Shown one piece after another: positions 28,992 through 37,191 of a stretch of 64,000 nt of DNA. Under the pieces are notes generated by a model. The model was not told the origin of the DNA and ran no database searches. It worked only from the letters and a program-made list of their open reading frames with translations. The stretch's first letter is position 1; every line of letters begins with the position of its first letter. Position numbers and translations under genes: made by a program. This DNA comes from Paenibacillus xylaniclasticus (GTDB taxonomy: Bacteria > Bacillota > Bacilli > Paenibacillales > Paenibacillaceae), in assembly GCF_004001065.1 (NCBI RefSeq), contig NZ_BIML01000002.1:306839-370838 (forward strand). The letters are read 5' to 3'.

Positions 28992-29459
28992 TTAAAACAA
29001 ATTCACGTTCTTCATTTCTTCATAGATAAACACGAGCAGATCCTTCTCGAAATCGAGGGAGCTATTTTTAATATCCAATACATAAGTGCCGTCGCCACCT
29101 CTGATCAGATACGGCTCAAGAAATCGCTCGATAAATTCCTGCATGCCACCCTCCGCATACTCTTCGACGATGTGTTTGAAATCCTCAATTTGGCCTAAAC
29201 GTTCAAATTGAATGCCTTCCTTCGAGAAGGCAATCGTCACGTACGGGATGAGTTCGTTCTCCGTAAACGTCGAAAGACGCATATCGTTCGTTGGGCCGGT
29301 CACCGGCATACTTCGATCATATTTAAACCCGAGGCACGCGCAGAACATGAACGTCTGAGCGTTTTGCGGGAAAATCCCCAACTCCCTCAAAGGATGATAA
29401 ATGCTCTCATACGCTTTGCTCCAGTATATCCGCGAATCTCCCGAAAATCGGATACTCAT
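28992..29459 (-). CDS. Small Dnd-associated-like protein, last gene of the five-gene operon
   Basis: 155 aa. The segment LRELGIFPQNAQTFMFCACLGFKYDRSMPVTG, followed by an acidic helix-rich region with ELIPYVTIAFSKEG, resembles the small proteins found beside DNA phosphorothioation (Dnd) genes ('dnd system-associated protein 4'). That is recalled similarity, not a search result. GGGGGA lies upstream of the ATG. It is 12 bp downstream of the DndD-like ATPase, so it is clearly in the same operon. It may regulate or assemble the ATPase. It has no visible catalytic motif. Confidence 0.65.
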   Translation of the reverse strand: MSIRFSGDSRIYWSKAYESIYHPLRELGIFPQNAQTFMFCACLGFKYDRSMPVTGPTNDMRLSTFTENELIPYVTIAFSKEGIQFERLGQIEDFKHIVEEYAEGGMQEFIERFLEPYLIRGGDGTYVLDIKNSSLDFEKDLLVFIYEEMKNVNLF

Positions 29460-29471
29460 ATGGTGTCCCCC

Positions 29472-31511
29472 TTATCGATCAGGCTGGAAGCCCAACACAC
29501 TTTCCCGAATGATTTCCGTCTGCCCCGCCACCGGAATACGGAGACGATACACTTCGCCCCAGCGACCGGTTTTGCGCAGCTCGTTGCACTCAACCTGGGT
29601 AAGCTCCGTGTCTGTCGCAAGGAGTACCCATTGCGGAGTCATATCCGGAATGAGCCGGAGCAGGTTATCCCGGTTTTCGCCCGATATGCGGCCGAACGGC
29701 GTATCCATGAACAATGGGATTTCAAGGACGTTGTCGGTCCCGCCCGAGATGCGAAGTAGTGAAATAATGAACGATAAGGACAAAATTTGTCGCTGCCCCG
29801 ACGACAGGTTTGGCAGGAAATTCGCTCCGTTCCAAGCAATCACCTGCAGGGAGAAGTCCTTCTCGATGCGCACTTCTTTTAGGTTTTTCCGGCTCTCCTC
29901 GTCGATAAACGACCGGAAAATCGTCGTCGTTTCTCGTTCGACCTGACGCGAAATTTCCCCGATGAACTTCTGCTGAATGTCCCTCAACGCCTCTTTCGCC
30001 ATTTGGGCGATTTCCTTCATTCGAACCTTCGTATCTTTCGCTGCTTCCTTCTTCCCTAGTTCTTTCAGAAGCAGATCAAGCTCCCGCTTCTCGCCCGTCA
30101 GCCGACTAAGCTCGTCCGTACCACGGGAGATTTTCCCACGTAATTCCCCGATGCGCCCGGAGGCATTATCGCGAGCCTGTTGCATGTGACGGAAGTCCAC
30201 GTTCGGACTGTCGCCGATTTCGTCATTGATGGCATCGATGGCGCGTTGAACCTTTTTTATCTCCGTATCGATATCTTTGTATTCCTTCAAGAGCTCATGA
30301 ATACGCTCCTCGAAAGCCTTGTTCCGCTCAATGGCAGAACGGACCTCTTCCTTCAGATCATTCACTTCCCGCGTATACGCATGTTCCTGATGCTGGTCGA
30401 GCAGCAGTTGAACCGCCTTCTGCTGCTTCGAGTCCGGTTCGATGTCAGTATCGCAAATCGCGCATTTACGATCGGCTAAAATTTTCTCCAGCAGCTCCTT
30501 CGCAATGTCGTATGGGTTGCTCATATTCGCGCGGAGATGCTCGATCTCGCTGTAAAACCGGGTATACTCGTTCTTCATCAGCAAATTAAAGCTCACTTTA
30601 TTGAAGTCGCGCATCTTTTTCAGGTGTTCGGCTTTCCGCGTGCTTAATCCCTTCAGTTGGGCGGTCCACTGCTCGCGGGCCACCACCTTTTCGCTTATCT
30701 CACGGTGCCCCTTAAGTTGGTCGTCAATGCGTCTCACATCGCGTTCCTTTTGATCCAACTCCTCCCGCCATAGCTCCAAGTCCCGCTCAAGGTTGGCAAT
30801 CGCCTGCTCCTTCTCCTGCTGCTCTCTCAGCTTCGTCTGGTACTCACCACTCGCGGCTTGCACGAGCTCCTGCTGATAATTCGAATATAGCTTTGATACC
30901 GCTTGCACCGACTCTTCCAATGCATCCAGCTTCATCAGGTTTCGAATGCCCTTGGCTACTTCCTTCTTCTGACTCTGATCGTCCCGCATCAGTTGCTCGA
31001 TCCGCTCTCCGTCAAACAGGAAATAATCCTTCATTCGCCGGTCGAAGATCCGATGAACTATCGCCGCAATTTCGTCTTCCCGGTCGTAGACGTTCGTCCG
31101 CCCATCTCGATCTACGTGCAGCAACTTTGTCGACAAGAAATCCTCCTCGATCTGGCCGTCCTTAAACAACTGCGATGCGATAACGCGCTCGAGTTCGTAC
31201 CGCTCCCCCTGATGCGTGAAAAACACCTTCACGCGGGCGATCCCAGAGCCGTCCGAATCCTCCTGCAGAGCATTCAGGTTGCAAATATAGTAAGTGTCGC
31301 CCTTTTTACCCATTTCCTTATCCTTCGCCAGCTCCGCGACACCGAACAAAGCGACCATTAATGCGCGGTAAATCGTCGTTTTCCCACGGCCGTTTGCGCC
31401 GTAGACAACGGTTACGTTCTTCTCTTTGTCCGCCTCGTGCCCGGCGAAATAGATCGTCTGCTCCCCATAATACTGCTTAAAGTTAAAGAGCTCTAACTTT
31501 TCAATTCTCAC
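29472..31511 (-). CDS. DndD-like SMC-type ATPase
   Basis: 679 aa with Rad50/SMC architecture. Walker A GANGRGKTT is at 38-46, followed by a coiled-coil arm with a zinc-hook CAIC (Cys 350, Cys 353) and a return coiled coil. The ABC signature NLSSGQRQ is at 568-575 and Walker B IPLFMDTPFGRIS near 598-610. The FMDTPFG form is characteristic of DndD. DndD normally acts in DNA phosphorothioation with DndB, DndC and DndE, none of which is present here, so the ATPase is probably used in restriction or sensing. The start is GTG, overlapping the 64-aa gene by 11 bp. Confidence 0.85.
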   Translation of the reverse strand: MRIEKLELFNFKQYYGEQTIYFAGHEADKEKNVTVVYGANGRGKTTIYRALMVALFGVAELAKDKEMGKKGDTYYICNLNALQEDSDGSGIARVKVFFTHQGERYELERVIASQLFKDGQIEEDFLSTKLLHVDRDGRTNVYDREDEIAAIVHRIFDRRMKDYFLFDGERIEQLMRDDQSQKKEVAKGIRNLMKLDALEESVQAVSKLYSNYQQELVQAASGEYQTKLREQQEKEQAIANLERDLELWREELDQKERDVRRIDDQLKGHREISEKVVAREQWTAQLKGLSTRKAEHLKKMRDFNKVSFNLLMKNEYTRFYSEIEHLRANMSNPYDIAKELLEKILADRKCAICDTDIEPDSKQQKAVQLLLDQHQEHAYTREVNDLKEEVRSAIERNKAFEERIHELLKEYKDIDTEIKKVQRAIDAINDEIGDSPNVDFRHMQQARDNASGRIGELRGKISRGTDELSRLTGEKRELDLLLKELGKKEAAKDTKVRMKEIAQMAKEALRDIQQKFIGEISRQVERETTTIFRSFIDEESRKNLKEVRIEKDFSLQVIAWNGANFLPNLSSGQRQILSLSFIISLLRISGGTDNVLEIPLFMDTPFGRISGENRDNLLRLIPDMTPQWVLLATDTELTQVECNELRKTGRWGEVYRLRIPVAGQTEIIRESVLGFQPDR

Positions 31512-31695
31512 CCCCGCTCACCCCCTGTACCAATTTCCGCATTTTATACTCCAGCTTTCGCATGACCTCTTGCTGCGTTAGTCCTTGGCCGAAGCCCTGC
31601 AGCGCCTCGACTATCAATTCCTGCACCTCTACGGGATACTGCTTCAATTCTTCCTTAATTTTGGGGTGAACACCGCTGCTAGTTTCCATCGTCAT
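31501..31695 (-). CDS. 64-aa protein of the five-gene operon
   Basis: 64 aa, mostly helical (VHPKIKEELKQYPVEVQELIVEALQGF...QQEVMRKLEYKMRKLVQ). It overlaps the helicase gene by 17 bp upstream and the DndD-like gene by 11 bp downstream. This strict coupling argues that it is real and made in fixed ratio with them. It resembles the small proteins annotated as 'DNA modification system-associated', by recall only. It is probably an adaptor between helicase and ATPase. Confidence 0.7.
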   Translation of the reverse strand: MTMETSSGVHPKIKEELKQYPVEVQELIVEALQGFGQGLTQQEVMRKLEYKMRKLVQGVSGGEN

Positions 31696-33808
31696 CGTGA
31701 TCCAGCTCCTCCTGCAAGGATGAATAGATTTCTTCCGGTCGGAGGCTCAACAGAAAGCCAAGGCCGTACCGTTCCAAAATGTCATAAGCCTCATCATGTA
31801 TGGCGACGCGGTTGCTCGCGCAAATATAAAATTCAACGAACCGGGCAAACTCCCGCTTTATGACCTGCTCGTGCGTCCGCCCCTCCTCGTACAAGACTCG
31901 TGGAGGGATCATCACGAAATCGTGAATATGCGCCTTCGTCTTCCCAAACGTCTTACGCAGAATTCTACCCCGGCGCTGAATGAATTGGCGTGGATTTGAC
32001 GTGCTGGCGAGGAAATAAGCGCGTTTCGTAGCCGGGACGTTTACTCCCTCGTCCAAGCATTTCATCGCCACAATAACCTGAATATCGCCTCGTTCGAACG
32101 CTTGCAGAATCTTTCGCCGATCGCTATTACTCGTCCCAGCTACAATCTCCTGCACTCTTAATCCGGTGTCGGCTACTTGACGCAGAATTTCTTTATGCTT
32201 TCCTTCGGGACTGTACACAATCGTATGGGAGAAATGTTCATGCCCGACCTCACGAATGTGTTGCCGCAATAAAGCGAGGAAAGTATTCACTTTGTTCTCG
32301 GATTTGTTGATAATGTTGGCTCGCTGGGCGGCATAGACGTTCGCCGCATCCCGCTTGACCGGGTCCTTCTTCGCCGCCTGCAGCAACTGACTGATCTTGA
32401 TCGATAGTTTCTTGTATTCCGCGTACTCTTGCTCAGTCATCTCCACGTAATGCGGCGTGAAATCGTACGGGGTCAAAAACTTTTCCTCTATCGCACGCTC
32501 CAGTCCGAATGAAATGACTTCCTTCGAGAAGTATTCGGTCACTACACGCGTCCCGGCTGGATCTCTCCAACGCTCCGGCGTCGCCGATAGCCCGATGCGC
32601 ATCTGAATTCCCGGATGCAGTGAATTGCGGAGATATCCTGCGCCTAAATAGTGCGCCTCATCTCCGATGAAAAGTATGCTCTCCTTATCACGAATTTTCG
32701 AGACGAGCCGCAGGAATTTGGTCTCGTCCGCATTCGACTGATGCGTCACGATGAAGCAAAATACGTCCTCCAGCCCGATATTGTAATCGTCAATGATCGA
32801 ATTGACCTGTAGCAGCCAGTTACGGTCCGTAGACAAGATCGGATCATACCCGAACGTCTGCACTTCTTCCTTCCATTGTTCCACCAGATGTTTGAATGGC
32901 ACCGAGACGATTAAGCCGAGCTTTCGGCGATCTCGATAAACATCGGCCGATGCGGCAAGGGATGTAATCGTCTTACCTGTCCCTGTCGCCATACAGAACA
33001 ACCCCTGATGTCCATTCCGCTTCCATTCCTCAATCGCATGTTTCTGATATACGTACAACGACTTATCACTGGGGAGGCGGATCTTAAGCGGCTCTTCGGC
33101 CAGCGGTACGGCTGCCGTTTTCGCTATATCATAAGGCCGTTCCGTATATTGCGTAATCCTGACCAGCTTGTCCCGAATCAGCTCCGGCAGCTTATAGATT
33201 CGAAAGAACTCATTCTGTTCATGAAAAAGCTTTGCAAACCTCTCCTTGTGCTTCTCCACATAAGGAGCCTGACCTTCCACCCAGGAGCAATAAACCGAGA
33301 AGCTTTCCCCGTTATAGTTGGCGTGGATCGAATCATTGTAGCTTCCGTGAATCGCTACATGATCCCCAGCCTCATCCGTGAAAACGGCAAATTTATCGTG
33401 GAAGTCGCCTATGTTATTTTTGGGGATGGCGAACTTCATTTCAAGCAATCCATCGGCGATCAGCCAGGACAGCAGCGTCAGCGTTTCCCGTGCCCCGCCC
33501 TCCTCCATCACGTCCACCTCTTGTAGCAGAGTTTCGTACAGGAGCTGATCTTCCTTCGCCAATTCTCCTCGGCGAATCGCCGCCAGATCGGCCTCGGATA
33601 AGTGAGGTGACGTGATAATCTGTGCCTTTCCTTTTCGCTCAATAAGTTTCTTAATCCCCTGCAAATTCATCTGCAGCCAGCCGGAGGTGAAGAAGCCCAC
33701 GCCTCTCTGGTATAAAACGGATTCTTTTAGTAACGGCAGAAAGAGGTCCGTCACGATACTATGCTCAGAGGTGTCGTACACATATTGAAGTCCTAAATCT
33801 CTAAGCAA
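31679..33808 (-). CDS. PLD-nuclease/superfamily 2 helicase fusion
   Basis: 709 aa. Residues 1-200 look like a phospholipase-D-type nuclease domain with a single HKD motif (His 137, Lys 139, Asp 145 in HDKFAVFTD, then HGSYNDS). Residues 250-700 are a DEAH helicase: Walker A MATGTGKT near 273, DEAH 383-386, SAT 408-410 and motif VI QRRGRILRKT. One HKD per chain implies the nuclease works as a dimer. The start is TTG, 8 bp after the 1094-aa gene, with GGGGGTGA upstream. It is the likely DNA-processing effector of the operon. Confidence 0.8.
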   Translation of the reverse strand: MLRDLGLQYVYDTSEHSIVTDLFLPLLKESVLYQRGVGFFTSGWLQMNLQGIKKLIERKGKAQIITSPHLSEADLAAIRRGELAKEDQLLYETLLQEVDVMEEGGARETLTLLSWLIADGLLEMKFAIPKNNIGDFHDKFAVFTDEAGDHVAIHGSYNDSIHANYNGESFSVYCSWVEGQAPYVEKHKERFAKLFHEQNEFFRIYKLPELIRDKLVRITQYTERPYDIAKTAAVPLAEEPLKIRLPSDKSLYVYQKHAIEEWKRNGHQGLFCMATGTGKTITSLAASADVYRDRRKLGLIVSVPFKHLVEQWKEEVQTFGYDPILSTDRNWLLQVNSIIDDYNIGLEDVFCFIVTHQSNADETKFLRLVSKIRDKESILFIGDEAHYLGAGYLRNSLHPGIQMRIGLSATPERWRDPAGTRVVTEYFSKEVISFGLERAIEEKFLTPYDFTPHYVEMTEQEYAEYKKLSIKISQLLQAAKKDPVKRDAANVYAAQRANIINKSENKVNTFLALLRQHIREVGHEHFSHTIVYSPEGKHKEILRQVADTGLRVQEIVAGTSNSDRRKILQAFERGDIQVIVAMKCLDEGVNVPATKRAYFLASTSNPRQFIQRRGRILRKTFGKTKAHIHDFVMIPPRVLYEEGRTHEQVIKREFARFVEFYICASNRVAIHDEAYDILERYGLGFLLSLRPEEIYSSLQEELDHDDDGN

Positions 33809-33815
33809 TCCTCTG

Positions 33816-36800
33816 TCACCCCCTCATTCGATAGAGTTCGTGTGTCATAATCTCCAGGGTCGGTGTCGTCACATACGGCATATCCTCGTCCATTTCATCG
33901 TTCAAATAGAGTTTGCTCATATTCCTTTCGATCAGGTGCAACTCTTGCAGGCGGTTTTCCATCTGCCGCAGGGAGGTGGCACCCCCGAATTCCGACACTA
34001 ACACGTAATAAATCAAGTCCATTTCGTTTGCGATCCCATGCGGGTTGTCTTCCCGAACGAACAGCTTTTGGCTCAGGCCTAGCAGATTCAATCGGTCGTC
34101 TCCATACTTCAGCAGTGACACCATTAAATCGGGTGTCCAGTCAATTCCGTTTTCCAATCGCGGAATCCGGCTCATGAGCTCCGCATCGTCGACGACCTGA
34201 TGCAGATCCAATAAGAAGCGGTTCTGTTCATGCAGACAGTCGATGTGATCGTGTATGGTCGTAAGAAGCGCTTCCTGCTTTTCCTCCGACCAACCGATTG
34301 AATCCTTATGAACGTAAGACCAAGTTTGGTTTTTGCTAAAGTCGTAGACGAGCAAATTCCCGGGTCTAGAAGTAATCAACGCGAATTCCCTATTGTCCCA
34401 ACCTATGCTCTTAAAATACGTCTCCAGCTCGCTTCGATAGAAAATGCGCTTCTCACTGGCCATCTTGACTTCAAGAATCGCCAACTTCGACCGTCTTGCA
34501 CTCGCGTGAAGCTCCTCTTCCACATCGAACAACCCGATCTTTGGATAAATGTAGAAACTGAACACGTCAGGATATTCGCGCTCAAGCAAGTAATACAATG
34601 ATTGATAAGAATCGACATTCGCGAGCTTCATAATCGCCCGGTTTACGATTTTCACAGAAACGATTTCAGATTCATTCGTTCGTAGCTTCTTAACGAGCCA
34701 ATTTTTCACCATTTCCAGGCCTTGTTCGTTCACCTGAAGATTATCGATATGAATATACTCGTCAAAGCCCACCCGAATGATCTCTTCGCCCATGCGCTGT
34801 TCGATATGGTACGTTTCCCATCCCAATTGATCCCTGAAATGCTCCAAAATTTCCTTCCGGGACACCTTACGCCTTTGCTGCTTCATAAAATCGTAGAAAA
34901 TTCGAGTCAGCGGTTGGTTCGCCACTTCCAGCTGCCCCTTCAGACAAATGCGGGGTGCCTTCACGAAATCGAAATCATCCGAAAAGAACAATTTAAAGCA
35001 CGTATAAAGCGCATATTCATTGGTGATCCCCAGCCGCTCCAGATCGTCTTTGAAATGCCATAACGTTCTTGTCAATCGAATTTGGGGAGCTTGGCTGTCC
35101 CGCAATAATTGGACGGTCCAATCTCTCATTCGCAACAATTTATCACGAGAGACGGCAATGCTTTTCCTTGGAACATAGTATCCGTTATCCCAGATGAGTA
35201 CTTCCTCTTCATTCCGAAGCAGTGAAGCAATGATCGCTCTGTCCTCGTTATCAACAAATTTATCCGGATACAATTCGCGGGCGATGTTTGTGAACTCAGC
35301 AGCATTCTTGATGATCGCCAGCCCATGCGGAAAGAACGCTTCGAACAGCGGAAGCAATAGTTCCTTCTTTGAGCCTCGGCTAGGGAAATACAAGGATCTA
35401 TAGGAGATAAAATATTTGTCTATTATATTTTTTTGGATCATTTCTGGTTTCAGGAGCGTATTTGAATCATTTTTTTCAAAATAAGTATTGCATTTTAGCT
35501 GAAGCATGGTAGGCTCGAACCATTGCTGTTCTCTAGTGATTTCAGTAAGGAAATGTTTTATCTCCTCGTCAATCCTTAAAATATCGCTCGTGAAGAAACA
35601 TTGATAATCATGATCGTATTTTAGATCCAGATCGCATTTTTTGATTACACTTTGAAGTAATGCCCCTTCCGGTTCAGACAGATCATGGTCCGATTGGAAC
35701 AGCACATGCAATGGGACAAGCTCATTGCGCTGTCTTACCGTATCTTGGATTTCAATCAACAACGGAACATGTCGGAAGATGTACTCGCTAAACGCTTTTA
35801 CCTCGATTTGTCGTATGCGTTCCCGGGTGATCCCTTTTCGCTCGGCAATCTGCTGCAGCGTAAGCTCTTCTCCGAAGCTTCCCTTATCCATGCGCAAGTG
35901 CAGGATCTCCCACAGGTCTTCTTCGATCTCATCGATTCGTTCATTGTGCAACAACCTTGAAAGGTCATGACGAAACAACACCCACCGTTCGCCAAGCATC
36001 GGCTCTTGTTCTTCGCCATCCAATCGAATATATAACTTCTCTAATACACGAAGCATCTTGTTCACTCTGGCGTGGGGCCTTGTCAGTAACGTCTTCAGTT
36101 CGTCTAGCGTGTACCTTGATAGATCACCGAACACACGAATCCGGTGAGAATAGCAGACATCGATGAACGCAAGGTACGCATTATTTTTGCTCCCTAATTC
36201 CTTATAGGCGTCTACGTCCGTGTTACGTAGCCAGGACGGAACATATATCTTCCGTACAATTACTTTTTCCTTCTCCAGGCATGCCATCGCTTCATGCTGC
36301 TGGCCGGCATACCGGCCGACCAACGCACCAAGTTCTTCCTTAAACTTTCGTATTTTCCCGGCGCCCACCTGTGATTTGTGACGGAAGTAGTCGTATAGAT
36401 CGTTCGGAAGCTTGCCGTAGGTCGTGAAGCCGTCCTTTCTCAAGAAATACACGTTGCGCCCCACCGAGGTTGAGAAGTCATTCTCCAAGTTTCGCTCCCA
36501 CATCGATTCGGGGATCACAATCCGCTCGTTCTCGAAGGTCACGATCTTGACCTCTTCAGATGGAGATGGTTGCTCCGATTTTGCTGCAGTTTGAACCAAG
36601 GGACCCACCGAGAAGCCTTGTTCTAATAAGGTTTCTACAAAAGATTCGCACCAATCGCTGAGGCTCGTCTTCTCCAATTGATGTCGAAGATTCGGTAGAT
36701 AAAGGCCATGAAAATCCTCGATCCGCAGTAGTCCGTAGCTCTGAAGAAACGTACGAAGGAAGCGCTCCATTTTGAAAGGGAGGACAACCTCGGATGGAAA

Positions 36801-37100
36801 GCTTTGTTTATGTTCGCTGTTAAATACGAGAAAGTTCTCTTCTTCCTCGAACGCGAGCGAAGAGAAACGCTCAAGCTTCCCCCGGAATTGCACGCCCAGT
36901 AGGCCTAGGATTCGAATGACATCCCAGAATGCAGTTGTATGCGTTTGAAAGAAGGCGGTCAGCCCCTCTTGAGTGATATCTCGGTATCGCGAGATATTGC
37001 TATATTCAATAAAACGCCGAACGTCCGGGTGCGAATTCACAATAACCCGGTTGTGAAGCCGTTCATCGATCATGATGGGATTCAACAAGGTCACCTGCAT
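33816..37100 (-). CDS. Large protein with a sigma-70 region 4-like HTH
   Basis: 1094 aa, the first gene of the operon. Residues 408-442 (LTLQQIAERKGITRERIRQIEVKAF) are a clear sigma-70 region 4-type helix-turn-helix. The rest is charged and helix-rich with no enzyme motif that I can find. The C-terminal 450 residues contain repeated winged-helix-like segments (RKVSRKEILEHFRDQLGW; KRIFYRSELETYFKSIGW). It is probably the DNA- or target-recognition subunit. No known defence protein of this size is recognised. Confidence 0.75.
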   Translation of the reverse strand: MQVTLLNPIMIDERLHNRVIVNSHPDVRRFIEYSNISRYRDITQEGLTAFFQTHTTAFWDVIRILGLLGVQFRGKLERFSSLAFEEEENFLVFNSEHKQSFPSEVVLPFKMERFLRTFLQSYGLLRIEDFHGLYLPNLRHQLEKTSLSDWCESFVETLLEQGFSVGPLVQTAAKSEQPSPSEEVKIVTFENERIVIPESMWERNLENDFSTSVGRNVYFLRKDGFTTYGKLPNDLYDYFRHKSQVGAGKIRKFKEELGALVGRYAGQQHEAMACLEKEKVIVRKIYVPSWLRNTDVDAYKELGSKNNAYLAFIDVCYSHRIRVFGDLSRYTLDELKTLLTRPHARVNKMLRVLEKLYIRLDGEEQEPMLGERWVLFRHDLSRLLHNERIDEIEEDLWEILHLRMDKGSFGEELTLQQIAERKGITRERIRQIEVKAFSEYIFRHVPLLIEIQDTVRQRNELVPLHVLFQSDHDLSEPEGALLQSVIKKCDLDLKYDHDYQCFFTSDILRIDEEIKHFLTEITREQQWFEPTMLQLKCNTYFEKNDSNTLLKPEMIQKNIIDKYFISYRSLYFPSRGSKKELLLPLFEAFFPHGLAIIKNAAEFTNIARELYPDKFVDNEDRAIIASLLRNEEEVLIWDNGYYVPRKSIAVSRDKLLRMRDWTVQLLRDSQAPQIRLTRTLWHFKDDLERLGITNEYALYTCFKLFFSDDFDFVKAPRICLKGQLEVANQPLTRIFYDFMKQQRRKVSRKEILEHFRDQLGWETYHIEQRMGEEIIRVGFDEYIHIDNLQVNEQGLEMVKNWLVKKLRTNESEIVSVKIVNRAIMKLANVDSYQSLYYLLEREYPDVFSFYIYPKIGLFDVEEELHASARRSKLAILEVKMASEKRIFYRSELETYFKSIGWDNREFALITSRPGNLLVYDFSKNQTWSYVHKDSIGWSEEKQEALLTTIHDHIDCLHEQNRFLLDLHQVVDDAELMSRIPRLENGIDWTPDLMVSLLKYGDDRLNLLGLSQKLFVREDNPHGIANEMDLIYYVLVSEFGGATSLRQMENRLQELHLIERNMSKLYLNDEMDEDMPYVTTPTLEIMTHELYRMRG

Positions 37101-37191
37101 TCCCGATTAGCCTATTTTATTAATCAACCCATATTATTTGGTAAAAATCTTACCAATACCATTAAAGGAAATAGACCAACTTATATCTTTT

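Noticed and set aside
28992..37100. Calling the five-gene operon a Dnd phosphorothioation system
   Set aside because: Only the ATPase and the small proteins look Dnd-related. The cysteine desulfurase/PAPS-reductase-type DndC, DndB and DndE are absent, and the helicase is unlike DndH.
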